Shown: positions 48,503 to 60,452 of the stretch, piece by piece
Numbering within the stretch: the stretch's first letter is position 1
Layout: each line of letters opens with the position of its first letter
Assembly: GCA_013400115.1 (NCBI GenBank)
Contig: VXBP01009016.1
Coordinates: 1 to 64,000, forward strand
Reading direction: 5' to 3'
From: Rhinopomastus cyanomelas
Taxonomy: Eukaryota > Chordata > Aves > Bucerotiformes > Rhinopomastidae
Length of the DNA stretch: 64,000 bases
Program-made: the position numbers and the translations under genes
Notes under the pieces: model-generated
The model's input: only the letters and a program-made list of their open reading frames with translations
The model's database searches: none
Told to the model about the DNA's origin: nothing

Positions 48503-50521
48503 GAGCCCTTTTAAAAATACATGTCACAGTCACTCACTTATCTTGTGGATGCCAAAGTGTCTTAGAAAATGGTCAAAGAGTTTGATAAGCTCCTATCTGT
48601 ATCTTCATGGATTACAGACAGGTGTATAGCTGATAGGATACGGTATTTCTTCCTTCTTTTCCCAGTAAAAGCTTCAGACGTTTCTCTTAGTAAATAGAAC
48701 AGTAAGTAGTATAATGAATAAAACCCTGTTCCTCATAATTTTGACCCTTTAAGATTCTAACTTTTATTGGTATGTATTTTAAACAAAACACTTTCATGTT
48801 TATAGTGTCTAGTAGTTTCAAACTGGTTTTTAAAGTTAAAGAAACAGTGAATTGAAAAGATGTGGGTTTTGGCTATGAAACTATTGACAATTTAACTATT
48901 GAACTTGGATTATAATACAGGTATCAGTAGGATAAGTGGATAAAAATTTTAATTCATTAACTGATTAGAAATATGTGTATGTGTATATATATGAGATTTG
49001 TATAGATGCATCTCATCTGTGGTAAAATGAGGCACTGGGCTCTGATTTTCCAGTAGTATAAACGATGGACAAAGTCTCTTAATCCAGTTTTAATCTAACA
49101 TGAATTTCAAACTAGGATAAAGACTGTTAATAATAATAATACACTTTCCACATGGAAAATTAAATCATCAATTTGTTTTAAGATAGCAGATATCTGCAGA
49201 GTATCTTGGAAGAACAAGTTGATGAGAAAGGAAAAACTCTACAATATCTGAGGTTCATCCCTCTTCTATAGCCTGATGGGATATGGGATTGGGGTTCTGC
49301 ATGTTTTCATCGGTCCTAGGAAAGTGCACTCTGTCATGAGTTCAAACCAAACAGAGAAAGAAAGGCAGCCAGGCCTCGAGGTGCAGTCTCAGACAGAATT
49401 TACCAGGCAGTGGAGCAGCTTGGGGAAATAAAAGGGTTTGTCAAATCTGTAACTATGCACAGAAAGACGACAAAAGACCTAGCAAGTTACAACACACAGA
49501 CCAGAAACCTCCGTCACGATGCTATTACACACATTTCTGAGAAAAATGAGCAAAGAATTATGTAAGCAGTCTTTGTTTCCAGCCAGTGTCCCTGAGGCAG
49601 AGGACGTGCACGCACACACTTAACGGCACAAGGGGAAGGGCCACCCCTTGCCATCTCAGCTTCCCCCATGTTTCCCAAGCAATCTGCCAAAGATTTAAGA
49701 GTCACAAGTCCTTTCAGCTCAGTTGTCCTGCTTACTCAAAACATCCCCAATCTTTCTCAGCAGCAAAATGACAAACAGTTTTTCCTTCTGTTCATCAGTG
49801 GGTCCAGAAGGTGACAGCCACATGGCTGGTCATGTGATGAGCACAAACTCTCCACCGAAAGCTTAGGTGTCAGCTCTGGGGTACTCATAGCTCCTTGCAG
49901 ACTGGTGAAGGCTCTGTCTATGCAAGTGACCCATTAAGAAAACAACAGCCTAGGCTGGTGACTCTTTAACTACTCAGCCTCCCTAAGCAGCTCTTTCTTG
50001 GGTGAGAGATTTCTTTCTGACTTCTTTAGGATTTAAAAATGTAACACTTACTATTTGGGGGGAAAGAAGAGGAAAGGAAGGATGAAACCCGGAATCTATT
50101 TTCCTAACCTAGCACAGACTCCCAACCTGGACTGCATCTCCCATGATGCACTCAAGTTTCCTCCCTCATCAATTACCTCGATACCTTACGGATAATTGCT
50201 AAAGCAGTATTCTTACTTTTTGTGCTACTTCCAGTAAGAAACTCCTAGGAAAAGTAGCATGTTCCCTGTTTGCCTCACTAAGGATCCTAAAATCTGTTGG
50301 CACCATTTAGTTCCTCTAGCTGAGTGACAGTATGATGATGGCCACTGGAATTATCACAAGTTGAAAGTGGAAGTGACAGTCTTTTTAAAAAAAAAAAAAT
50401 GAAGCAGTTTGATTTTTGTTTTAAAGTTTAAAAATTTGAAGTATTTATACACTTAGGTCTGAACTTTATTTTCATGATTATTTTAGCTTTATTTTAGCTT
50501 CAGAGTCAGCCTTATGTAGTA

Positions 50522-50546
50522 GTATACTACATATATATATATATAC
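50522..50546. repeat. (AT)n microsatellite
   Basis: Alternating AT tract within gtatactac...atatac, in EDNRA intron 2. It is likely to vary in length. Confidence 0.85.
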
Positions 50547-51549
50547 AATTGATGTCAAGTAAGTCATAGCCTACAGGCCAAGGTCTTCATTTTCAGGAGG
50601 ACAAAATGGCTCTGATATCTGAATTAAAAATGCACAAGCAGTCACCTGCATATTAAAATGACCAATAGTATATACTGAGATGACCACACAGTATAGAACA
50701 AACCATGTAATACTACATAACTATAATGTCAAATCAGAAATAGGTATAATCACTTTAATGAAACATAAGATAGCCTCAGCTATCTTGAAGTAATTTTTCA
50801 AATGAAAACTAGTTAATGTTACCTGATATTCAAATCTATTTTACAAATTTGTAGTAAAAAAAGAAGCTATAAGATTATAGTGATTGGAAAAGTAAAGTTC
50901 CAGGAGAACTAAGTCCATCATCTTGTTAGGAACTTCCACAATTAGCAAAGATACGGTGCCAGAACAAATGGAAAAGAAATTACATCATATAAGTCACATA
51001 AAGATATGGTCACAGGTCTTCGACACTTTCATCCTTTCTTCATGGTACAGTAGCTTCAAGAATTCCCCTCGTTTTGTCCAATTACTGCAATTATGTAGTG
51101 GATTCCCCTTAGCAATGTGTTAAATGGGTTGAGATGTAATAGTCGCTAAGCCTCCTTTGAAGACAGCCTGGATGTATTAAGGTCCTATTACACTTAATTA
51201 CTCCTGGTATATCCCCTTGGAGTATCAAATCAAATTATAACACATTTAGTTTTATCAGGAAGAGTGACAGTTATAAATCCAGAATTGATAGACACTTTCA
51301 TTTTCAATCAGGTGTTTATAGCACCTGGACACAAACAGTTTCTTCTTTGCCCAAAGCAGACATTCAAGATGTCAAAGCCTGAAGCCTCCAAGTCAGTTAG
51401 AATTACTTCTTAGCAGTGAAAAGAAGATTGGGAAATAAAACTTGCATGTCTCCTGATGCTGTAGAAGCGGGGCTAAGGCACTGAAGAAGACATAGTTTTC
51501 ATACTTCCTTTTCTATTACCAGCAAGTGTAGCACGTAGCTGAACGTGGA

Positions 51550-52333
51550 CAGGAGCCCGCCAGGCTGGGTGGATGGGCTGAGATCAGCTGTACGAGGTTT
51601 AACAAGACCAAGAACGAGGTCTTGCACTTCAGTAACAACAACCTCATGCAGTGCTACAGGCTTGGGGAACAGTGGCTGGAGAACTGCTCGGTGGAAAAGG
51701 ACCTGGGTGGGAGTGCTCATTGACAGTGACTGAACAGGAGCCAACAGTGTGTGCCCTGGGGGTCAAGAAGGTCAACAGCATCCTGGCCAGAAATAGGACC
51801 AGCAGGCCTACAGGGGTGATAGTCCCCTTGTACTGGGCACTGGTGAGGCATCATCTCAAGTACTGGGTTCAGTTTTGGGCACCTCAATACAACAAGAACA
51901 TTGAAGTGGGTCCAAAGAAGGGCGACGAAGCCGGTGAAGGGTCTGAGTACAGGTCTGATGAGGAGTAGCTGAGGGAATTTGGGTTGTTTAGCCTGGAGAA
52001 AAGGAAGTTGAGAGGTTGTAGAGAATTGGAGGTTGGTCTCTTCTTCCAGGTGACTAGCCATACAACAAGAGGAAATAGCCCCAAGTTGTGCCAGGAGAGG
52101 TTCAGATTGGACATCAGGAACCATTTTTTCCCTTAACAGGGTGGTCAGGGATTGGAACAGGCTGCCCAGGGAAGGGATGGAGTTGCCATGCCTGGAGGTG
52201 TTCAAAAAACATGTAGACGTGGCACTAGAAAACATGGTTTAGTGGGCAGAGTAGGGTTGGGTCCTCTGTTGGACTGGATGGTCTTGGAGGTCTCATCCAA
52301 CCTTAATGATTCTATGAATTATGATTCTATGAA
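51550..52333 (+). repeat. CR1 LINE 3' part in EDNRA intron 2
   Basis: Begins in the post-FADD RT region (acgaggtcttgcacttcag) and passes through tgggttcagttttgggcac, ggagaaaaggaagttgagag and ccatacaacaagaggaaat. It ends ccttaatgattctatgaatt. Frames are broken in several places. Confidence 0.93.
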
Positions 52334-53732
52334 AGCTGCTGTATCACCTGAATTACCCATCATTGCCATGTGTGTTTGTAGCAAGCAAGACGAATGTAGA
52401 TGCAATGCACGAAAGCTTCTTTAGAGGACTGCTTTCCATGAAGAAAGTAGATACTTTCCATAGGTAGCAGCAGAATATCCACATATCACTATTGCCTTGT
52501 CTGCACTAAAGCTCTGGGAAGCCCTTATGGCTGCTGCCGTCACTGGCTAGAGCTTAGCAGAGCAACAGCAAGAACAAGAGCTCTTTCCTAAGGTCACAGA
52601 AGTAGGAACACTCAAGGCCAAGGCTCCCACCTTTAGAATGGCAAAATTCTGATTTAACAGCTTGTTAGGAGGTCATGATTTGTCTCTACTTCCATTTTTC
52701 TGCAGTTTAGAGAGAAAAGTGAGAGTTGCTGAAAACTGACCTACTTAGTGTTGCCACAAATTACACTGCCTTCCGTCTGAATGTGCGTAACTCCGTAAAC
52801 CACTCGTTTGTGAAGAAGTAGACAAAGCTAATTAGACCTGCTTCTTTGAATGTGAATAACAAACATTCTCCTAATTATTGTACTGATGTAAACCAAAAGA
52901 CAACTACCCAGAAATTGAGTGTGCACTGCTCAAACAGCTCAAAAGGATGTTTTCTTCAATAAACCAGGGGTTTTTTCTGTTAGTAAACTTGTGCTCATTC
53001 TTACCTTAGCTGCAAATACATCTGAATCTGAGAAGTTCACACAGAATATTACGAGTCCAAATATTAAAGGGGCTGTGAGCAAATATCTTCATTCATTTTT
53101 GCTTCAGTAAAAGAAGACTTAGCTGAGGCATTTCTAGTCATGGCCACTTTCCAACATCAGAACAAATTCATAAGGTTAGACTAATCCCTTCTTCATCACA
53201 AATTATTGAGCGTATCTGATTGCCCTTCCTGGCAGAATTAACAGTATATTTAATCAGGGGTGATCACTAAACATATGAGGTTAATAGAGCATGTGACATC
53301 CGCATGTTTTGTGCCAATGGGGTGTCAGGTCAAGCCCACAGCACAGAGACAGGTGTACTTGGAAAAGAAAGCCCACTTTAAAAGCCAGTTTGTCATGCGT
53401 GCGGTACGTATTTCTCAAAGAAGTGCCAGTAGGAAGTTCTGAGACTATCATCTTAAAAACTGTGTCCTGGCTTTCACTGAGGGTTTTTTAGTGATTCCAA
53501 GAAGCAACGCTTTGGTAGCCCTGTGTGATGCAGAAACCCGCAACAACTTGTGCAGGGCACGACCTGTTATTTGGGTGTATGGAGCCAGGTAGTGATCATA
53601 CATGAAACAAATCTAGAAGTAGCACAGGAGCTGAGCCATGAAGACAGAAATTACCAAAAATGAAACAGGGAAGTCCATCTGGAATCTCTGCACTCCATTT
53701 GCAGCATAAAGTGCAAACCAAGGTAGGAATTG

Positions 53733-53837
53733 AGGAAGGGATTTTATATTCTATATAGAGTCATGGGNCACTAGCCATACAACAAGAGGAAATAGCCTCT
53801 AGAGGAAGGGATTTTATATTCTATATAGAGTCATGGG
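53733..53837. repeat. 35-bp direct repeat around a single N
   Basis: Bases 53,733-53,767 and 53,803-53,837 are identical. Between them are an N (53,768) and 34 bases, most of which match CR1 sequence also found at 52,053-52,080. This is probably an assembly join. Confidence 0.85.
53768..53768. other. Isolated N between direct repeats
   Basis: Single N next to a 35-bp repeated sequence at a CR1 end. Confidence 0.95.
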
Positions 53838-55660
53838 GTTGGAGGGGACTTCCAGAGGTCATCTAGGCCAACCCCACCGCAGCAAGCAGGGATATTTCTA
53901 ACTAGAACAGATTGCCCAGAGCCCCAGTAAGCCTGACCTTGATGATCTCCAGGGATGGAGCCTCTACCACCTCGCTAGGTAACCTGTTCCAGGGATCCAC
54001 CACTCTCAGATTCAAGAACTTTTTCCTTATGTCCAGCCTAAATCTGCTCTTTTGCAGCTTCAAACCATTCCCCTTCTCCTATTGTTCCCTGCTCATGTGA
54101 ACAGTTGTTCCTCAGCCTTCTGACAGGCCCCTTTAAGGGACTGGAAAGTCACTAGAAGGTCCCCCCCACCGGAGTCTTCTCTTCAGGCTGAACAGCCCCA
54201 ACTCAGCCTGTCTTCACAAGAGAGGTGCTCTAACCCTCTGGACATGCTCCAACAGATCCTCATCCTTCCTGTACTGAGGGCTCCAGAGCAGGACACAGTA
54301 TTCCAGGTGAGGTCCCAGGGCAGAATAACGGGACAGTATCACCTCTCCTGATCTGCTGGCCGCACTTATTTTGATGCAGCCCAGGATGCAATTGGCCTTG
54401 TGGGCTGTGATTGAACATTGGTGGCTCATGTCAACCTTTTCATCCACTCTAGCACCTCGAGATATTTTTCCAGAGGACTGCTCTCTAGGATGTCTTCCCC
54501 ATGTCTGCCCAGGTGCAGGACAGTGCAGTTGGCTTTGTTGAACCTCATGAGGTTTTCCTGGGCCTATTTCTCCAGCTTGTCCAGGTCCCTCTGAATGGCA
54601 TCTTGTCCCTCTGGCATATCAACTGTACCACCCAAGTTGGTGTCATCAGCAAACGTGCTGAGGGTGTACTCTGTGCCACTGTCAATGGTTGGTGAGGCAA
54701 GACTTGCCCCTAGCAAAGCCCTGCTGGCTGTCTTGAGTCACCTCCCTGTCCTCCATGTGCCTTACCATTTCTTTTAGGAGGATCTGTTCCATGATCTTTC
54801 CAGGCAGAGGTGAGGCTGACAGGCTGGTAATTTCCAGGGTCCTCCTTTCTACCCTTTTTAAAAATGGGGGTAATGTGTCCCTTCTTCCAGTCACTAGGGA
54901 CTTCACCTGACTGCTAGGAGTTTTCAAATATTACGGAGAGTGGCTTGGTGACTGCATCAGCCAATTCTCTCAGGACACTGGGATGCATCTCATCAGGTCC
55001 CGTGAACTTGTGTATGATTAGGTTCCTCAGATGGCTGTGAATCTTGTCTTCACTTACAGTGGGAGGGGCTTTGTCTCTCTGATCTCTGTCTTGTGGGCTA
55101 CTGACTTGAGAGCTATGAGAAGAGGTTGCTAGTGAAGACTGAGGCAAAAAACCTGCTGAGTGTCTCAGTCTTCTCCTCCTTTGTTGTTGCTAGCTTACCA
55201 TTATCACTCCTCAGAAGGGGCATGTTTTCTTTAACCTTCCTTCTTTGGTTCACATACCTGTAGAAGCCTTTTTTGTTTGCCTTTGCATCCCTTGCAAGTT
55301 CAGCTCCAGCTGCACCTTGGCCTTCCTGACCTCATCCCTACACACCCAGGCAACGTCCCAATACTCTTCTCAGGATACCTCTCCCTACCTCCCCTGCCTG
55401 TGTAGCTCCATCTTGCCTGTCAGTTTGACCAGCAGGACTTGGCTCAGCCATGCTGGTCTCTTACCTTCCTTGCTTGATTTCTGACACCAGGGGATTGAGA
55501 GCTCTCGATCTCTATGGAAAGCACCTTTAAAGATCTGCCAGCTCTGTTCTTCCCCCTGTTCCTGAGGGCTGCTTCCCAGGGGGTCCTATAGACTAACTGA
55601 CTGAAGAGCTGACAACCTATTCTAGGTCTTAGTTCAAGACCCACTCTGCCTTTAATCTAA
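53826..55660 (-). repeat. CR1 LINE with RT core deleted
   Basis: Minus-strand CR1 covering the pre-RT linker (about 55,660-55,150), the RT start (PDEMHPSVLRELADAVTKPL at 55,050-54,960; GFARGKSCLTN near 54,690) and the region from the FADD side to the tail (54,640-53,826). The segment between GKSCLTN and FADD, which should hold RT motifs A and B, is absent. Frames are disrupted. The low-coordinate end lies beside the N at 53,768. Confidence 0.92.
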
Positions 55661-57102
55661 TGGCTGTAATTTGAGGGGGGAAGATATCTGTTCCTTCAAT
55701 GCACCAGCGACTCCTCCCTCATCTTCGATACCATACCTAGTGCCTGCCTTGCTGACTGCACAGTGGTTTTACAGAGTGTTTGCTCTCTTTGCTTTTCAAT
55801 CAGCTGAACTCCACAGATAAGGAGAAATTGTTTGGATTGTGCAAATCCAGGGTCTACTGGCTCTGCAGTAACTTCTTTGCAGTCCTGTCAGTCTCCTTAG
55901 CAACACACACGAGGCAACGCAGCTGGAAGGATAACAAAAGGCATATTTTGCCCAAGGATTCAAAAAACACGTTCCAAAAAATCACCCTGTGCACAAGCAC
56001 ACCTTCTACAAGGTGAAAACTCTCATTTTCCTGGAGAAGAGTGGCACAGCTTGAGAACCAGCCTTCCTGAAAGGATGGAGAATTAGCCAACACCTCAGGA
56101 AAGCAACAAACCCCCACCTAGTCCTACTTTGTAAACAGTAAAAATATCTCAGGGAAGATGTCGGGAATTGTTAGGAATGTTCTACTGCAAAGTAGATTTT
56201 TATGTCGTCTAGAAACTTTTGAGCAAGGTCTAAAACTTGGAAGTAACTTTTTCTTACCAGTTGGTCAAGGCAAAGCACTTTGCTTCAAAACCAGGTCATT
56301 TTTCTTCTGACTTTTCAGGAGTCCAGAAAGTATAATCTATTTTCTTTTGTGTAAAAACTGTGTCTTCCCTTCCACAGCTGCCTGTGCAGCAGAAAAAGAC
56401 TATAGGCACTTGTGGAACGGTACGAGACTCTCTGCTACCTTCACCTTGAGTCAGCTGGGCAAAGACACAACAGAAAAGGCTGAGGTAGGGCAGTTCAGAG
56501 ATCTTTGATGGTTCTCATGCATCCTGACCTTCCTTCCCTCCGCAAAACCAACAGTCAGTCTTTTGTCCACCCAACATGGAAAACCAGCAGCTCTTGGTTG
56601 CAGCAAAATTAGGAATGTATTTCCTGCAAAGAACAGCTGAAGAGGTGTCCCATGGCAGTGTTGTCAAGGAAAAAACCCAAGTAATAGCCAAGTTAGCAGA
56701 AGCCCAACTATTATATCACCATGATATAGACTCGACATTGGTCTCGTGCTTTGCATTAGAAATGTTAGCCTTTTTCTTTTTCTCCTTTGCTTTTTCTTCA
56801 CTCACTGCCCTTCTCACAGCCGAGGCTTTTCACCCCAGGCATGGGAAGGAAAGAGACGAGTGGTGTCCTCTCTATTTCACTGCTCCAGCTCTTCCTCTAT
56901 CCAGCGGGGTGGTGGACCACAGCTAAGGGACCTACAGCACTGATCTGTAGGACCAAAGCAAGAAATAGATGGAGATCATTCTGCAGTGGACATATGAGTT
57001 GTACGAAGAAAAGAATGGCTTGAGAACATGAAGAACATGCAGTGAATTCTTGTACACTGTAGTTAAGTTGGGACAGAAAGGTCCCAGTTGAGTCACTGAA
57101 TC

Positions 57103-57146
57103 AAAATACCACAATTAAAATGCCACAATTAAAATACCACAGTCAG
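57103..57146. repeat. 16-bp tandem repeat, about 2.7 units
   Basis: Unit aaaataccacaatt with small variants (aaaatgccacaatt), in EDNRA intron 2. Confidence 0.75.
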
Positions 57147-57261
57147 AAAACTGAATCCACCCTTATTACTAACTAGCAAGTCTTACAGATCAGCGACAGG
57201 AAGAACATTTCCGGTCAGAATCACCATCTTTTGTCATTTAACGCCTCAAAGCAGACAGAGC

Positions 57262-57963
57262 TACCCATGTAGCTTACTTGACTTAAGTAAGGCGTTTGAC
57301 ACGGTCTCTCACGCCATCCTTGCAGACAAACTGAGGCAGTGTGGCCTAGATTTTCAGGTAGTAAGGTGGATTGTAAACTGGCTACAGGGTAGAAGTCAAA
57401 GAGTGGTGGTCAATGGGACAGAGTCTAGTTGGAGGCCTGTATCTAGTGGAGTGCCCCAGGGGTCNNNNNNNNNNNNNNNNNNNNNNNNNNNNNNNNNNNN
57501 NNNNNNNNNNNNNNNNNNNNNNNNNNNNNNNNNNNNNNNNNNNNNNNNNNNNNNNNNNNNNNNNNNNNNNNNNNNNNNNNNNNNNNNNNNNNNNNNNNNN
57601 NNNNNNNNNNNNNNNNNNNNNNNNNNNNNNNNNNNNNNNNNNNNNNNNNNNNNNNNNNNNNNNNNNNNNNNNNNNNNNNNNNNNNNNNNNNNNNNNNNNN
57701 NNNNNNNNNNNNNNNNNNNNNNNNNNNNNNNNNNNNNNNNNNNNNNNNNNNNNNNNNNNNNNNNNNNNNNNNNNNNNNNNNNNNNNNNNNNNNNNNNNNN
57801 NNNNNNNNNNNNNNNNNNNNNNNNNNNNNNNNNNNNNNNNNNNNNGCCTGGATGTGTTCCTGTGTGACTTGGTCTAGGTGATCCTGCTGTGTCCGGGGGA
57901 TTGGACTAGATGATCTTTCGAGGTCCCTTCCAATCCGTAGTGATTCTATGATTCTGTGATTCT
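57262..57963 (+). repeat. CR1 LINE with RT core, interrupted by assembly gap
   Basis: RT motif A (YLDLSKAFD, from about 57,272) to SGVPQG just before the gap at 57,465. After the gap (57,846) only the 3' tail from cctggatgtgttcctgtg to attctgtgattctatg remains. It is nearly the same sequence as the CR1 cores at 39.1 kb and 62.3 kb. Confidence 0.93.
57465..57845. other. Assembly gap of 381 Ns
   Basis: Run of N inside a CR1. An undeleted CR1 would need roughly 1 kb between the flanking points, so either the gap size is an estimate or the copy is deleted. Confidence 0.97.
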
Positions 57964-60330
57964 ATGTCTGTAGGAAACAATTTAAGACTGACTTTTTACC
58001 AAAACCAGCTCAGTGTCTCCTAAAGAAATCAGACTTAAGAAAGTAAAACAACAACAATTGTGGTGATCTGATAAAAGCAGATTCTCTTGTTTTTCATTCT
58101 GGACTATGTTGCAAGGAAAGTTAACCACCCTGGAATACACTGTTGTTCATTACACAAATGGACACTATCTACACAGAGAAGGAGGTTTGGTCCCTTTCTC
58201 CATCACTGCACAAGTGTAACGGAAGTCATAGGAAAAAGAAGGGATTTCCATCTGTCCAGTTGAAGACTGAGCAGAAAGTCTGACTGCCAGGATTGGATCA
58301 GGGTTGTTCCATCAGTACCACTGAACCCTGAAAATCAGAAGGGTGTTCTGCCTAGGGTTGCCATGAGGAGCAAGCACTGTCGGTATGAAACACAGTTCCA
58401 TTTCTGGAAAACAGGTCTGATGTGTTAGTGCAGCTGTTGTTCCAGGTGGATATAGGAAAACAAAGGCTCTACAGCAATAGGATGAGATTAGAGCAGGAAA
58501 GGGCAGGTATGAAACCTTTTCTTTCATCCTTAATGCCATGTAGCAATGAGAAAGGACCTCCTGACACATCGCTGTTGAACTGAAGTAGTTTTTATGGAGC
58601 AGCTCGGCTCAGCACCTAACCCAGTCCCTCTATTTTGGGCTGAGCTCCAGTGTCATCATCAGCCTGCAAACACACAGTATCAGCTTAGTATTAGATAAAC
58701 ACTGCGGATGCACATGACCACGTCCTGGTGAATACTTACGTGTCTGGATTATCACATTCTCTCTTTTAGACTACATAGAAATTGCTTGTACGTATACGTT
58801 AGCTTCGCACATCAACTAGCACACTAACAGAGCTTAGAAAACAGCAAGAGCAGTAGAATAAAACCAACCGAGTGACATTTAAAAATCATTGCAAAGGACT
58901 GTTCTCCGTGCCGCTGTCCTGTTTGTTTCGGGACACAAAGGCCATATAAAGCAGTGGAGAAGGGGGGATGCTCAAGGAAGCTGTGGCTGTCTGGTCATTT
59001 TGCTAAGACTCTTTAGACCAACAGTAGAATCTTGAAATCTTGGTTTCTGATTTCAGTGTAAAAATATGCTGTTGACCACTCTTTTCTCGCTCAGGAATTG
59101 CACCAGAACTGAACTGCGTGAAATACCCCTGAGCTGCCTATTGCACAAGGGGGAAAGTGCATTTCCGCTGCCGCACATCTTCTTTTGAAACCGTAGAGGT
59201 TTTGTGAGTGTGTTTGCAAAAGCACAATCCGTTTGACTGACTCAGGGGGAGCTGGGACACAAGCTGGAATAATCGGCCTGGTTCTTCCTAATCTTGTGCC
59301 TCAATAAAAAATGAGATCTGCTAAGATTTTAGGCTCATTTTGTTTGGATATGAAAGCATACAGAAAGCATTGGAAAAGCAGACCCAGTGCTTGTATTGCA
59401 CCTAAGTGACTCGGGAGTAATTCAGTTCAATACCTAGGCCCATTGTTCTACAGAAAGTAATGTGCTATTTGCTTGTGAAGATTCTGCTCCCTGCTAGGGC
59501 AGAACAGAAGACTTGTTTTGATGTAAAATTAGTAAAACCAAAGACAGGATCAGATTTGCCAGCTAGATATGTCTATAGATGAAAAAACTGGCACCTGATC
59601 CAAGGGGAAGGAATGAACGCCTAGCTGATGCAGGATGATAATGGAGTCACAGAAATTATTGCAAAGTTAATTTAAAAATCAAATAACTGAATATTGCTCA
59701 CAGTGATTTTTATTAAAATCAACTTGAAAAGAATGTCTAACGATTTGGTTCTGACGCTACTTCAAAGATGTGAGAAACAAAAAGAATAAAATACTTGAAA
59801 TCTTAAGTGAGTTTGTGGGGTGTGGGGAAGATGTGGGGAGAAGTGTACGTGCTGGAACCATGACCAAGCTTCCCTATGTGCAGTAGTGAGGAAGTGAACC
59901 TTTTTCAAGGCTAGCTCTTTTCTTTTTGAAGCTAACATTTGCCTTGTTGTAAGACTCTCACAGTCACTACAAAGTGCTTGTTAATTTCTTCTGCTCAATG
60001 CATGCCACAGCTCCATTCAGTGCACACAAATGAAGAGGTGACTGTCTGTCAGCTGCCTTTTAAAGTATGATCTACAATGATAAATACGGTTTGGAGCTCT
60101 GTGGCACAAGGAATAGACAAGAGTCTGCCTCTTTTCCCTGGCAATGTCGTTAGCAATTTAGCCCTCACCCAGTGACATCTGAAAACTATTCTGATTTTAC
60201 CCAAACACCAACAAGAGTCTGAAGCTGAAATTCCAGGTTGACTACAACTGGTTGGAGAATTACCATAGATTGGGACTGACCCTTCTTTTTCAAACATTTT
60301 TTTCTGCAGGCTCAACATGAGCTAAAGAAA

Positions 60331-60452
60331 ACTTAAGAACAGACTTGGATGTGCCACCTAGTCCCATGGTCTAGGCTGTGGTGATGTTAGGTCATAGGCT
60401 GGATTTGATGATCTTAGAGGTCTTTTCCAGCCTCAATAATTCTGTGATTCTG
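60331..60452 (+). repeat. CR1 3' end
   Basis: acttggatgtgccacctagt, ggctggatttgatgatct, and the tail cagcctcaataattctgtga. Confidence 0.82.

Noticed and set aside
55838..55890. Extension of the 53.8-kb CR1 past 55,660
   Set aside because: A short ccagggtctactgg match was tempting but too brief to support continuous CR1 sequence.
57403..57877. Two 154-codon ORFs spanning the N gap
   Set aside because: They exist only because the Ns contain no stop codons; the ends are CR1 sequence.
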